DNA of 64,000 nucleotides from JAAFIP01 sp031367325 (GCA_031367325.1 JANLPQ010000032.1:1-64000), one strand, 5' to 3'. Counted from the stretch's first letter, positions 33,481 through 42,175 are shown. Notes: generated by a model from the sequence alone, not told the origin. Numbers and translations: made by a program.

Positions 33481-35121
33481 ATGCCCGTGCTAGAGACCCA
33501 ACTGAACGCCCGTTCTGCCGACTTCTTGGCCAATGCTGCCGCTATGCGCACGGTGGTAGACGACTTGCGCACACGGATAGCCCAAGCGCAGCTGGGCGGT
33601 GGCGACGCGGCGCGTGCCAAGCATGTGGCCCGCAACAAACTGTTGCCACGCGACAGGGTCAATAGGCTGCTAGACCCCGGCACGCCGTTTTTAGAAATTG
33701 CGCCACTGGCCGCACTGGGCATGTACCCGGACAAAGACGGCTCTGACAGTGCGCCCGCAGCCGGAGTGATCGCTGGCATTGGCCGCGTGAGCGGCGTGGA
33801 TTGCATGATTGTGTGCAACGATGCTACGGTCAAAGGCGGCACCTACTACCCGCTGACAGTCAAGAAGCATTTGCGCGCGCAAGAGATTGCGCAGCAAAAC
33901 CGCTTGCCTTGCATTTACCTGGTGGACTCGGGCGGCGCCAACTTGCCTAACCAGGATGAGGTGTTTCCCGATCGAGACCATTTTGGCCGTATTTTCTATA
34001 ACCAAGCACAGATGAGCGCGCAAGGTATTGCCCAAGTGGCGGTGGTCATGGGCAGCTGCACGGCAGGCGGCGCGTATGTGCCCGCGATGAGCGATGAGAC
34101 AGTGATTGTAAAAAACCAAGGCACCATCTTTTTAGGTGGCCCGCCACTGGTGAAGGCTGCTACGGGCGAGGTGGTGACATCGGAAGATTTGGGCGGCGCA
34201 GATGTGCACACACGCCTGTCGGGCGTGGCCGACCACTTGGCCAACGACGATATGCATGCCTTAGGCATTGCCCGTAATATTGTTAAGAATATTAATGCAA
34301 ATAATGGCTTTCAGGCCGTAGAACCTGCTCAAGCAGCTATTAAATCAATAGTAAATCCAAAGTTTGCCGCAGAAGAGTTGTATGGTGTGATTCCCGTAGA
34401 TACACGCAAACCATTCGACGTACGCGAGATCATTGCGCGCATGGTGGACGGCAGCGACTTTGACGAATTCAAAGCACGCTTTGGCACCACGCTGGTAACA
34501 GGCTTTGCCAAAATTGAAGGCATGGCGGTGGGTATTATTGCCAACAACGGCATCTTGTTCAGCGAGTCGGCGCAAAAAGGTGCGCACTTTATTGAGTTGT
34601 GTTGCCATCGCAAAATACCGCTGGTTTTTTTGCAAAACATCACTGGCTTTATGGTGGGCCGCAAGGTTGAGAATGAAGGTATCGCGCGCCACGGGGCCAA
34701 GATGGTGACCGCAGTGGCGACGGCCAATGTGCCTAAATTTACCGTCATCATTGGCGGTAGTTTTGGTGCAGGCAATTACGGCATGTGTGGCCGCGCCTTT
34801 AGTCCGCGCTTTTTATGGATGTGGCCAAATGCACGCATCAGCGTGATGGGTGGTGAGCAAGCGGCCTCAGTATTAGCGACAGTCAAACGTGATGGTATTG
34901 AGGGCAAAGGCGGGCAGTGGAGCGCCGATGAAGAAGCGGCTTTCAAAGCGCCCATCAAAACCCAATACGAAACCCAAGGCCACCCGTACTACGCCACGGC
35001 TCGCCTGTGGGACGACGGCATTATTGACCCGGCAGACACGCGCCGCGTACTGGCGCTGGGGTTAGCTGCAGCGCAAAACGCGCCTATACCGGAGCCTAAG
35101 TTTGGCATTTTCCGCATGTAA
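33481..35121 (+). CDS. liuB: 3-methylcrotonyl-CoA carboxylase beta (carboxyltransferase) subunit
   Basis: Carboxyltransferase subunit of the biotin enzyme that carboxylates 3-methylcrotonyl-CoA in leucine degradation. Blocks ARNKLLPRDRVNRLLDPGTP, IYLVDSGGANLPNQDEVFPD, MGSCTAGGAYVPAMSDE and GGSFGAGNYGMCGRAFSPRF are typical. At 546 residues it is longer than usual. The extra piece is a family A repeat translated as FQAVEPAQAAIKSIVN between the two carboxyltransferase halves, before the conserved ELYGVIPVDTRKPFDVREII. It is controlled by the LiuR palindrome just upstream. Confidence 0.96.
   Translation: MPVLETQLNARSADFLANAAAMRTVVDDLRTRIAQAQLGGGDAARAKHVARNKLLPRDRVNRLLDPGTPFLEIAPLAALGMYPDKDGSDSAPAAGVIAGIGRVSGVDCMIVCNDATVKGGTYYPLTVKKHLRAQEIAQQNRLPCIYLVDSGGANLPNQDEVFPDRDHFGRIFYNQAQMSAQGIAQVAVVMGSCTAGGAYVPAMSDETVIVKNQGTIFLGGPPLVKAATGEVVTSEDLGGADVHTRLSGVADHLANDDMHALGIARNIVKNINANNGFQAVEPAQAAIKSIVNPKFAAEELYGVIPVDTRKPFDVREIIARMVDGSDFDEFKARFGTTLVTGFAKIEGMAVGIIANNGILFSESAQKGAHFIELCCHRKIPLVFLQNITGFMVGRKVENEGIARHGAKMVTAVATANVPKFTVIIGGSFGAGNYGMCGRAFSPRFLWMWPNARISVMGGEQAASVLATVKRDGIEGKGGQWSADEEAAFKAPIKTQYETQGHPYYATARLWDDGIIDPADTRRVLALGLAAAQNAPIPEPKFGIFRM
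34306..34355 (-). repeat. Family A repeat in frame inside liuB
   Basis: GGCTTTCAGGCCGTAGAACC, TGCTCAAGCAGCTATTAAAT and CAATAGTAAAT: nearly identical, over ~46 bases, to the reverse complement of the intergenic copy at 14671-14735. Confidence 0.88.
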
Positions 35122-35150
35122 TGTGTATAATTATTAAAATTTATACACAT
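35121..35150. promoter_or_regulatory. Palindromic operator before vapBC
   Basis: ATGTGTATAA and TTATACACAT are perfect 10-base arms around a 10-base AT spacer, just after the liuB stop and 13 bp before vapB. It is the expected position for VapB(C) autorepression. Confidence 0.78.
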
Positions 35151-35163
35151 AATAAGGAAAATC

Positions 35164-35403
35164 ATGCGTACCAATATTGTGATTGACGACCAATTGATGT
35201 CGGCTGCTATGCGGGCAGGTGACTTTAAAACTAAAAAAGACGCTGTTGAGGAAGGCTTGCGGCTGCTGGCGCGGCGCAAGGCGTACCAAGACATTCGCGC
35301 CTTGCGTGGCAAATTGCACTGGGACATACAAGGCGATTGGTCTGTACCCCAGAACACATTGCAAGATAACCGCGTGGCCTACAAAGTGGAGCGCAAAGCG
35401 TGA
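35164..35403 (+). CDS. vapB: VapB-type antitoxin
   Basis: A 79-residue ribbon-helix-helix antitoxin. MRTNIVIDDQLMSAAMRAGD and KTKKDAVEEGLRLLARRK match the common VapB DNA-binding domain; IRALRGKLHWD starts the toxin-binding tail. The tail continues longer than usual (to KVERKA). An AAGGA-type ribosome-binding site and a palindromic operator precede it. Its stop overlaps the vapC start by the GTGA pattern. The pair is inserted in the liu gene series between liuB and the DinB/liuC genes. Confidence 0.9.
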   Translation: MRTNIVIDDQLMSAAMRAGDFKTKKDAVEEGLRLLARRKAYQDIRALRGKLHWDIQGDWSVPQNTLQDNRVAYKVERKA

Positions 35404-35804
35404 TCACCGTGGACTCCAGCGTGTGGATTGACTATTTCAACGGCACGCAAACCCCACAAACGCTGCAGCTAGATGCTGTGCTGGACGACTCAAGCCACGA
35501 CCTGGTGGTGCTGGACGTGGTGCTGATGGAGGTGCTGCGCGGCTATCGCCATGAGCGTGAATGGCAGCTAGCTAACAATACCCTTTCTGCGCTGCCGGTG
35601 ATGACGGCAGGCGGCACCGAAATAGCACGCGCAGCAGCAGGCATATACCGCCAATTGCGTTCAGTGGGTGTTACGGTGCGCAGCAGCATTGACCTGCTGG
35701 TGGGCGCTTGGTGCATTAAGCAAGACTGCGCGCTGATTCATAACGACCGTGATTTTGCGCCCATGCAGCAGCACCACGGTTTGCCAGTTTTAGGTGGTAT
35801 GTAG
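35400..35804 (+). CDS. vapC: VapC-type PIN-domain RNase toxin
   Basis: PIN-domain toxin of 134 residues, probably a site-specific ribonuclease. All acidic positions are present: VDSSVWIDYF (first Asp), LMEVLRGYR (Glu), SSIDLLVGAWC (Asp) and IHNDRDFAPM (Asp). The start is GTG overlapping the vapB stop, so synthesis is coupled to the antitoxin. It appears intact. The next gene starts one base after its stop, so liuC expression may run through this module. Confidence 0.92.
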   Translation: MITVDSSVWIDYFNGTQTPQTLQLDAVLDDSSHDLVVLDVVLMEVLRGYRHEREWQLANNTLSALPVMTAGGTEIARAAAGIYRQLRSVGVTVRSSIDLLVGAWCIKQDCALIHNDRDFAPMQQHHGLPVLGGM

Positions 35805-35805
35805 C

Positions 35806-36315
35806 ATGCACGCAATTGACCATTTCTGCATGTTGGCGCGCTACAACGTGTGGGCCACGCAGCGCTTGCTAGCGGCGATAGACACACTAGACGATGCGGC
35901 TTACCACAAAGATGCAGGGCTATTTTTCAAATCTATCCACGGCACGCTGAACCACATGCTGGTGGGCGAGCATTTACTGTGGTACCCGCGATTTGCTAAA
36001 GGCATTTCGCCGAAATTAGCATTGGACATGGAAGCCGAGCCCGTGCGAGAGCGGCTCGGGCAAGCGCTAAAAGGCGGCGCTGGGAATTGGCAGCCATTGA
36101 TTAAGTCATGGCCTATCGAACGCTTTGATGGCAAGCTGGGCTACACCACCAGCAACGGCCAAGCTATGTCACTGCCTTTCGCTGCCACGCTGGGCCACGT
36201 TTTTAACCACGGCACCCACCATCGCGGGCAGATCACAGCGGCATTGACAGCGCTGGGCCAGCCTTGTCCAGTGCTGGATTTGGTTTTCATGTTGCAAGAG
36301 GACAGCAAAGCATGA
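35806..36315 (+). CDS. DinB-family (DUF664-like) metal-binding protein
   Basis: A four-helix-bundle DinB-family protein of 169 residues. The N-terminus LARYNVWATQRLLAAID and the three-His metal site (IHGTLNHMLVGEHLLW and HVFNHGTHHRGQ) are visible. The family includes thiol-dependent transferases, but no specific reaction can be given. The ATG at 35806 is preferred over an upstream in-frame start that overlaps vapC. Its stop overlaps the liuC start (ATGA). Confidence 0.88.
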   Translation: MHAIDHFCMLARYNVWATQRLLAAIDTLDDAAYHKDAGLFFKSIHGTLNHMLVGEHLLWYPRFAKGISPKLALDMEAEPVRERLGQALKGGAGNWQPLIKSWPIERFDGKLGYTTSNGQAMSLPFAATLGHVFNHGTHHRGQITAALTALGQPCPVLDLVFMLQEDSKA

Positions 36316-37097
36316 GCAACACCTTGGCCATCGCTGAGCCGTCACGCTACATCGCGCAAATCACCATGTCGCGCCCCGATGTGCGCAACGCTTTTAACGA
36401 CGAAATGATCACCGAGCTAACGCAGGCTTTCACCCAGCTAGGCGCGCGCGACGACGTGCGTTGCATCGTGCTGGCTGCCCAAGGCCCAGCGTTTTGCGCA
36501 GGTGCCGACCTGAACTGGATGCGCAAGATGGCCGATTATTCGACGGACGAAAATCTGGCCGACGCTGTCAAGCTAGCCGAGATGCTGCGTGTGATGTACG
36601 AATGCCCTAAACCCACCGTGGCGCGCGTGCAAGGCGATGTGGTGGCAGGCGGCATGGGCCTCGTGGCGGCTTGTGACATTGCAGTGTCAACGGACAGTGT
36701 TAACTTCTGCTTAAGCGAAGTGAGGCTAGGGTTGATCCCTGCCACCATCAGTCCGTATGTTATCCGTGCCATGGGCGCACGCGCAGCGCACCGCTACTTT
36801 TTAACTGCAGAACGGTTTAACGCATTGGAAGCCTTGCGCATAGGCTTTGTGCACGAGGTGGTGCCTGCAGACCAGCTAGACCTTAAAGTGGGTGAGATTA
36901 CGGCTGCGCTGTGCAGCGCCAGCCCGAATGCGGTAAAGGTGTGCAAAAAGCTAGTGCAAGAGGTGGCAAACAGTGAAATCAGTCAACGCCTCATCGCGCA
37001 AACCGTAGCGGGTATTGCCGACATACGTTCTAGCGCGCAGGGCAAAGAAGGCGTATCGTCATTTTTGCAAAAACGCAAACCTAGTTGGTTGAATTGA
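36312..37097 (+). CDS. liuC: 3-methylglutaconyl-CoA hydratase (enoyl-CoA hydratase family)
   Basis: Crotonase-family enzyme of 261 residues, placed as LiuC by context. Oxyanion-hole blocks are CIVLAAQGPAFCAGADLNWM and VQGDVVAGGMGLVAACDIAV; the active-site region is FCLSEVRLGLIPATISPYV with the GAR..HRYFLTAERF block after it. The ATG at 36312 overlaps the DinB stop, so the genes are translationally coupled; the longer open frame is rejected. It acts between MCC carboxylase and HMG-CoA lyase in leucine degradation. Confidence 0.92.
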   Translation: MSNTLAIAEPSRYIAQITMSRPDVRNAFNDEMITELTQAFTQLGARDDVRCIVLAAQGPAFCAGADLNWMRKMADYSTDENLADAVKLAEMLRVMYECPKPTVARVQGDVVAGGMGLVAACDIAVSTDSVNFCLSEVRLGLIPATISPYVIRAMGARAAHRYFLTAERFNALEALRIGFVHEVVPADQLDLKVGEITAALCSASPNAVKVCKKLVQEVANSEISQRLIAQTVAGIADIRSSAQGKEGVSSFLQKRKPSWLN

Positions 37098-37143
37098 GTC
37101 AACTAGCCACCGCCAAGTCACACCGATTTAAGAAGGAGCCCCT

Positions 37144-37848
37144 ATGGATAACATTCTTCCCTACCTTCAGCAACTGATGGCTAATCTGTTTAGCAGCAGC
37201 GGCGACGTGGCTGGCTCTGCAGGCAAAGTAATAGGCGCCATGGACATGGCAGGCTTGGCCGCGCTGGCGGCAGCACTGGGCTGGGCTAGCGGTATTCGTT
37301 TGTATTTGGTGGTTTTCTTAACCGGCATGGCGGGCTACTTTGGATTTATCCCCTTGCCTAGTGGTTTGCATGTGCTGCAGCACCCGGCCATGTTGGCAGG
37401 TAGCGGAGCCATGTTATTTGTTGAATTTTTTGCTGACAAAATTCCCGGAGTCGATACGCTGTGGGATATGGTGCACACCGTTATTCGCGTGCCTGCAGGT
37501 GCGGCACTAGCGGCTGGTGTGTTTGGGGCCGACAGCGCCACTATGGGCATGGTGGCTGGCCTGCTGGGCGGCACGCTGGCTGCCACTTCGCATGCTACCA
37601 AGCTGACGACACGCGCCGCTATCAACACATCACCCGAACCCTTTAGCAACATCGCCATGAGCTTGGTAGAAGAGGGCGGTGTAATGGGCATGTTGTGGCT
37701 GGCTACCAATTACCCTATTACGTTTGGCGTGGTGCTGTGCATCGTGCTGGTTCTGTCGGTGGCTTTGATCGTGGTGTTGCTCAAATTCCTTAAAGCCATA
37801 GTGCGCCGCATCTCCGAGTTTTTCTCTGGTAATCCAAGGACAGCCTAA
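37144..37848 (+). CDS. DUF4126-type membrane protein
   Basis: A 234-residue inner-membrane protein with several hydrophobic segments (AALAAALGWASGIRLYLVVF, then MAGYFGFIPLP, AGSGAMLFVEFFADKIPGVD and a long C-terminal helix VVLCIVLVLSVALIVVLLKF). ASGIRLY and FFADKIPGVD..WD are DUF4126 signatures. Function is unknown. It lies between liuC and liuD, with its stop codon immediately followed by the liuD ATG; this gene is often found in betaproteobacterial liu operons. An AAGGAG ribosome-binding site precedes the start. Confidence 0.88.
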   Translation: MDNILPYLQQLMANLFSSSGDVAGSAGKVIGAMDMAGLAALAAALGWASGIRLYLVVFLTGMAGYFGFIPLPSGLHVLQHPAMLAGSGAMLFVEFFADKIPGVDTLWDMVHTVIRVPAGAALAAGVFGADSATMGMVAGLLGGTLAATSHATKLTTRAAINTSPEPFSNIAMSLVEEGGVMGMLWLATNYPITFGVVLCIVLVLSVALIVVLLKFLKAIVRRISEFFSGNPRTA

Positions 37849-39948
37849 ATGTTTAGCAAAATACTGATCGCCAATCGCGGCGAAATTGCGTGCCGAGTGG
37901 CCGCGACCTGTGCACGAATGGCTATAAAAACCGTGGCAGTGTATTCCACCGCAGACGCGCAGGCCAAGCATGTGGCAGCATGTGACGAGGCGATGTATAT
38001 TGGTGTGCCCAACAGTGATAGCGGCGGCAATGCACCCAAAGACAGTTACCTGCGCTGGCAAGCCATCATTGCAGCGGCGCAGGCTACAGGTGCGCAGGCT
38101 ATTCATCCGGGCTACGGATTTTTAAGTGAAAACGAAGAGTTTGCACAGGCCTGTGCCGACGCAGGCCTCGTATTCATCGGCCCGCCACCCTCGGCCATCA
38201 AGGCCATGGGCCTCAAGGCCGAGTCTAAGCAACTGATGGAAAAGGCGGGCGTGCCCCTGGTGCCCGGATACCATGGGGCTAACCAAGACGCTGCGCTGTT
38301 GCAAAAAGAAGCTGACCGCATAGGCTACCCCGTGCTGATCAAAGCCAGCGCTGGCGGTGGCGGCAAAGGCATGCGGGCGGTGGAAAAATCTGAAGACTTT
38401 GACGCTGCGCTGCAAAGCTGCAAACGTGAGGCGATCAATAGTTTTGGCGACGACGCGGTACTGATAGAGAAGTACGTGCAGCGCCCGCGCCATATTGAAA
38501 TTCAGATATTTGGTGATGCGCATGGCAACTACGTGTACTTGTTTGAGCGCGATTGCAGCGTGCAACGTCGCCATCAAAAAGTACTGGAAGAAGCGCCCGC
38601 CCCCGGCATGACGCAGGCCATACGCGAGCAGATGGGTGCGGCGGCAGTAGCGGCTGCTAAATCAGTTAACTACCAAGGCGCAGGCACGGTAGAGTTTATC
38701 GTCGAGCAACTAGATGGACGACCCAACGCAGGGCCGCCCCAAGGCGGGTCAGCCCCCATGGGGGGCAGCGCAGCACACGCAGTGGCAAGCGTGGGGGCTC
38801 GTTTCTTCTTTATGGAGATGAATACGCGCCTGCAGGTGGAGCACCCGGTGACCGAGGCCATTACAGGTTTAGATCTGGTGGAGTGGCAGCTGCGTGTAGC
38901 CTCAGGCGAAAAATTGCCTTTGCAACAAAGCGATTTGCGCATCACAGGCCACGCTATTGAAGCACGCATTTGCGCAGAGAACCCCGACAATAACTTTTTG
39001 CCAGCCACTGGCACGCTGCAGGTGTACGCCAAACCAGCGCACACTGCGTTTGAAAGATCAGACCTGCGAATTGACGACGGCGTGCGCCAGGGTGACGCCA
39101 TATCGCCCTTCTATGATTCGATGATCGCCAAGCTGATCGTGCACGGCACAACCCGTGCAGAAGCTTTGGCCAAGATGGACAAAGCCTTGGCGCAAACACA
39201 TATCGTCGGTTTGCATACCAATGTGCAGTTCTTACGCCACGTAGTACAAAGCCCATCGTTCGTTACAGCCAACTTAGACACTGCGCTGATTCCGCGCGAA
39301 GAAAAAGTGCTGTTTCATCAAGAAAAAGTAGGTGTAACCCAAGCAGTATGTGCTCAAGTAGCTCATATATTAATAGCAGAGCGCGCTGCACAAAACACTG
39401 ATCTGTTTAGTCAGCGCGATGGCTGGCGTGCGTTTGGCACCCACACGCGGCGCTTTCAGCTAGAGTTTCATAACCAGCCTGTGCAGGTTGAGCTGACCTA
39501 CCTACACGACGGTGCGCTGCATTTGCGCGCAGGGAACGCTAGTGGTGCGTTTAGCTTTGCGCAGCAAGCCAGTGGTGCGGTGAGCGTGGATTTTTCAGAA
39601 CAGCGTTTTGATGCGTATTGTCATGCTATTTCAGTGCCGAAAGGCCAAGAAACCCATGTATTTACTGCTCAAGCAGCTACTAAAATTATAGTAATTGACC
39701 ATTTTTTGCAGCTTGCCGATAGCTCTACCGCGGCGGGCCGCTTAACCGCACCCATGCCCGGCAAGGTCGTATCGTTTGCTGTGAAGTCAGGCGACAAGGT
39801 CAAAAAAGGCCAAACGCTGGCTGTTATGGAAGCCATGAAAATGGAGCACACCATCGCCGCGCCCAAAGATGGTCAGGTGGCTGAGCTGTTGTACGCACCG
39901 GGCGACCAAGTGGCTGAGGGCGTTGAACTGTTAACTTTGGCAGCCTGA
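37849..39948 (+). CDS. liuD: 3-methylcrotonyl-CoA carboxylase alpha (biotin) subunit, with repeat insertions
   Basis: Biotin carboxylase plus biotin-carrier subunit, 699 residues. The ATP-grasp biotin carboxylase covers residues 1-~450 (ILIANRGEIACRVAATC, ASAGGGGKGMRAV, FMEMNTRLQVEHPVTEAITG). The biotinyl lysine is K664 in VMEAMKMEHTI. Three in-frame repeat-derived stretches lengthen it: a family B piece after DGRPN (GPPQGGSAPMGGSAAHAVAS) placed within the ATP-grasp domain right before ARFFFMEMN, a diverged family A piece (GVTQAVCAQVAHILIAE) and a family A piece (FTAQAATKIIVID) shortly before the biotin domain. The start follows the DUF4126 stop directly. A terminator follows the stop. Confidence 0.95.
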   Translation: MFSKILIANRGEIACRVAATCARMAIKTVAVYSTADAQAKHVAACDEAMYIGVPNSDSGGNAPKDSYLRWQAIIAAAQATGAQAIHPGYGFLSENEEFAQACADAGLVFIGPPPSAIKAMGLKAESKQLMEKAGVPLVPGYHGANQDAALLQKEADRIGYPVLIKASAGGGGKGMRAVEKSEDFDAALQSCKREAINSFGDDAVLIEKYVQRPRHIEIQIFGDAHGNYVYLFERDCSVQRRHQKVLEEAPAPGMTQAIREQMGAAAVAAAKSVNYQGAGTVEFIVEQLDGRPNAGPPQGGSAPMGGSAAHAVASVGARFFFMEMNTRLQVEHPVTEAITGLDLVEWQLRVASGEKLPLQQSDLRITGHAIEARICAENPDNNFLPATGTLQVYAKPAHTAFERSDLRIDDGVRQGDAISPFYDSMIAKLIVHGTTRAEALAKMDKALAQTHIVGLHTNVQFLRHVVQSPSFVTANLDTALIPREEKVLFHQEKVGVTQAVCAQVAHILIAERAAQNTDLFSQRDGWRAFGTHTRRFQLEFHNQPVQVELTYLHDGALHLRAGNASGAFSFAQQASGAVSVDFSEQRFDAYCHAISVPKGQETHVFTAQAATKIIVIDHFLQLADSSTAAGRLTAPMPGKVVSFAVKSGDKVKKGQTLAVMEAMKMEHTIAAPKDGQVAELLYAPGDQVAEGVELLTLAA
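38728..38801 (+). repeat. Family B repeat in frame inside liuD
   Basis: GCAGGGCCGCCCCAAGGCGG, GTCAGCCCCCATGGGGGGCA, GCGCAGCACACGCAGTGGCA and AGCGTGGGGGCT. It is closely similar over ~70 bases to the copy in uvrA at 48786-48860 and encodes the same peptide in the same frame. Confidence 0.9.
39333..39378 (-). repeat. Diverged family A repeat inside liuD
   Basis: GTAACCCAAGCAGTATGTGC then TCAAGTAGCTCATATATTAA and TAG. It keeps the family A order of blocks but with several changes. Confidence 0.55.
39649..39696 (-). repeat. Family A repeat in frame inside liuD, before the biotin domain
   Basis: TTTACTGCTCAAGCAGCTAC then TAAAATTATAGTAATTG, read as FTAQAATKIIVI in the linker before the biotinyl domain. 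Confidence 0.8.
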
Positions 39949-39977
39949 GCCTTAGGTGCTTAAACCTAAGGCGTTTA
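39949..39977 (+). terminator. Hairpin after liuD
   Basis: GCCTTAGGT pairs with ACCTAAGGC around a 6-base loop, followed by only a short GTTTA run, so termination strength is uncertain. Confidence 0.6.
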
Positions 39978-40026
39978 AAACTAATGCGTCTAGCTTAGAC
40001 CGGCTTTATTCCTACAGATTGACCAC

Positions 40027-40959
40027 ATGCAGATTACTTTTTGTTGTACCGACTCTAAACCTGAGCCGTGGCTAGTCGGTTTGCGCTCAGTGCTGCTAGA
40101 TTTACACGTTCAGGCTGATGTGTCGCTGTGGCAGCCCGGCGCACCGCAGGCAGATTATGCGGTGGTGTGGGCACCACCGCAGCAGTTTTTTGATGAGCAG
40201 CCTGCGCTTAAAGCAGTTTTTAACACGGGCGCAGGCGTAGATGCGTTGCTCAAGCTACGCGTGTCTGCGCATACGCAAATCATTCGCTTAGATGATGCAG
40301 GCATGTCGGTGCAAATGGCCGAGTATGTGTGCCATGCCACTATCCGCCATTTCCGCGAGTTTGACGCGTACGAGTCCGATGTGCACGCTGGAAAGTGGTC
40401 GTTTCGCAAGCCGCGCAGCCGCGCTGATTTTCCTGTCGGTGTTCTAGGCTTGGGTGTGCTGGGTCAGCGTGTCGCTAAGTCACTCAGGGTGTTTGATTTC
40501 AGCGTGCATGGGTGGAGCCAAACTGCCAAGCAATTAGAGGGCGTGCAGTGCTGGCATGGTGACAGCCAACTAGATGATTTTTTGCGCCACTGCAAAGTGC
40601 TGGTGTGCTTACTGCCACTTACGCCGCAAACTGAAAATTTGTTAAACCAGCGCACGCTGGACCTGTTAAAGCCGGGTGGCTATGTCATCAACGTGGCGCG
40701 CGGAGCGCATGTGGTGGACGATGATTTAATCGCGCTACTAGACAGTGGCCATCTAGCGGGTGCCACCTTGGACGTGTTTCGCCAAGAGCCGCTGCCTGCC
40801 GAGCACGCTTTTTGGAAACATCCGAAAATAACCATCACGCCCCACACATCTGCACGCACGCTGCGCGATGAAAGCGTTACCCAAATTGTTCGTAAGATAG
40901 TTGCTGTACACAGCGGCTACACCGTAGCAGGCACGGTAGACAGAGCTAAAGGTTATTGA
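40027..40959 (+). CDS. Glyoxylate/hydroxypyruvate reductase-type D-2-hydroxyacid dehydrogenase
   Basis: NAD(P)-dependent 2-hydroxyacid dehydrogenase of the GhrA group, 310 residues. The Rossmann motif is VGVLGLGVLGQRVAKSL, with PLTPQTENLLN, the Arg in NVARGAHVVDDDLI, the Glu in LDVFRQEPLPAEHAFW and the catalytic His in ITITPHTSA. It is likely to reduce glyoxylate or hydroxypyruvate. It lies between liuD and liuE, 2 bp before the latter; a direct role in leucine degradation is not known. Confidence 0.92.
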   Translation: MQITFCCTDSKPEPWLVGLRSVLLDLHVQADVSLWQPGAPQADYAVVWAPPQQFFDEQPALKAVFNTGAGVDALLKLRVSAHTQIIRLDDAGMSVQMAEYVCHATIRHFREFDAYESDVHAGKWSFRKPRSRADFPVGVLGLGVLGQRVAKSLRVFDFSVHGWSQTAKQLEGVQCWHGDSQLDDFLRHCKVLVCLLPLTPQTENLLNQRTLDLLKPGGYVINVARGAHVVDDDLIALLDSGHLAGATLDVFRQEPLPAEHAFWKHPKITITPHTSARTLRDESVTQIVRKIVAVHSGYTVAGTVDRAKGY

Positions 40960-40961
40960 AT

Positions 40962-41873
40962 ATGAAGTACCCCGCACAAGTCAAACTGGTAGACGTTGGC
41001 CCGCGCGACGGCCTGCAAAATGAAAAGCAGGCCGTGCCCACCGAGGTCAAAGTCCAGCTAGTACACATGCTGCAAGACGCAGGTTTAACTGAGATTGAGG
41101 TCACCAGCTTTGTGTCGCCTAAATGGGTGCCGCAAATGGCTGACAACGCGCAAGTGATGGCGGGTGTAAAGCGCAAGGCAGGCGTGCGCTACAGCGTGCT
41201 GATACCCAATATGCAGGGCTTTGAAGCAGCGCTGGCATCCAAGCCTGACGAGATCGTTGTATTTGCTGCCGCCAGCGAGGCTTTTAGCCAGCGCAACATC
41301 AACTGCTCTATCGCAGAAAGTATCGAGCGCTTTGCACCCGTGGTGGCTGCCGCGCGCGCCGCAGGCATCTACGTGCGCGGCGCGATGAGCTGTACCGTGG
41401 GCTGCCCCTACGAAGGCGAGGTAGCGCCCGAGCGCGTGGGCTACTTGGCAGGCCTGATGGCGGACATCGGCGTGCAGCACATTGGTGTAGCCGACACCAT
41501 TGGCGTAGGCACGCCGCGCAAGGTGCAAGCTGCTATGGAAGCTACGTTAAAACACTACCACATTAACGACATATCAGGCCACTTTCACGACACCTACGGC
41601 CAAGCGTTGGCCAACACGCTTATCGCGTTAGAGATGGGTGTGTGGCAGTTTGATGCGTCGGTGGCGGGCCTGGGCGGTTGCCCGTACGCCAAAGGCGCTA
41701 CAGGTAACGTAGCCACGGAAGACGTGGTTTACATGCTGCACGGCATGGGTATTGGCACTGGCATAGACTTGGACAAACTTATCGACGCTGGCAAGTTCAT
41801 CAGCGACCATTTGCAGCGCAAGCCGCAGTCGCGCGCGGCTACCGCGCTGCTTAATAAACGTGCTGAAATCTAA
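40962..41873 (+). CDS. liuE: Hydroxymethylglutaryl-CoA lyase
   Basis: TIM-barrel lyase cleaving HMG-CoA to acetoacetate and acetyl-CoA, the last step of the Liu pathway. Blocks LVDVGPRDGLQNEKQ (catalytic Arg/Asp), EVTSFVSPKWVPQMADN, SCTVGCPYEGEV, ISGHFHDTYGQALAN (metal His) and the active-site Cys loop VAGLGGCPYAKGATGNVATE are all present. The ATG at 40962 is chosen over a TTG two codons earlier that overlaps the preceding stop. 303 residues is normal. Confidence 0.96.
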   Translation: MKYPAQVKLVDVGPRDGLQNEKQAVPTEVKVQLVHMLQDAGLTEIEVTSFVSPKWVPQMADNAQVMAGVKRKAGVRYSVLIPNMQGFEAALASKPDEIVVFAAASEAFSQRNINCSIAESIERFAPVVAAARAAGIYVRGAMSCTVGCPYEGEVAPERVGYLAGLMADIGVQHIGVADTIGVGTPRKVQAAMEATLKHYHINDISGHFHDTYGQALANTLIALEMGVWQFDASVAGLGGCPYAKGATGNVATEDVVYMLHGMGIGTGIDLDKLIDAGKFISDHLQRKPQSRAATALLNKRAEI

Positions 41874-41881
41874 AGTACATC

Positions 41882-41942
41882 ACTATTAATTTAATAGCTG
41901 CTTGAGCAGGTTCTACGGCCTAGAAGCACTAAAACACTTAAA
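41882..41942 (+). repeat. Family A repeat downstream of liuE
   Basis: ACTATTAATTTAATAGCTGC, TTGAGCAGGTTCTACGGCCT, AGAAGCACTAAAACACTTAA: closely similar to the copy at 14671-14735. It ends 3 bases before the DUF1289 start codon. Confidence 0.88.
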
Positions 41943-41944
41943 AA

Positions 41945-42175
41945 ATGACCACTGTAACCTCACCTTGTATCTCACTGTGCCAAATGCATGAAACCACAGG
42001 TTTGTGCAAAGGCTGCTGGCGTACGATAGACGAAATCGTGGCGTGGAGCAGTGCTAGCGATGCCGTTAAACAGCAAGTGTGGGTGCAGATTGCGCAGCGC
42101 AAAGCCAGCGTAGGCGTCGGCAGCGCTGCGATGACGCAGCCCAACGCACCAGCCAACATACAGCACAACGTGTAA
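41945..42175 (+). CDS. DUF1289-domain small protein
   Basis: A 76-residue protein with the DUF1289 cysteine pattern SPCISLCQMHETTGLCKGCW (four cysteines, probably a metal site) followed by RTIDEIVAWS. Function is unknown. It starts right after a family A repeat, which would supply its leader. The C-terminal ~20 residues are low complexity. Confidence 0.85.
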   Translation: MTTVTSPCISLCQMHETTGLCKGCWRTIDEIVAWSSASDAVKQQVWVQIAQRKASVGVGSAAMTQPNAPANIQHNV

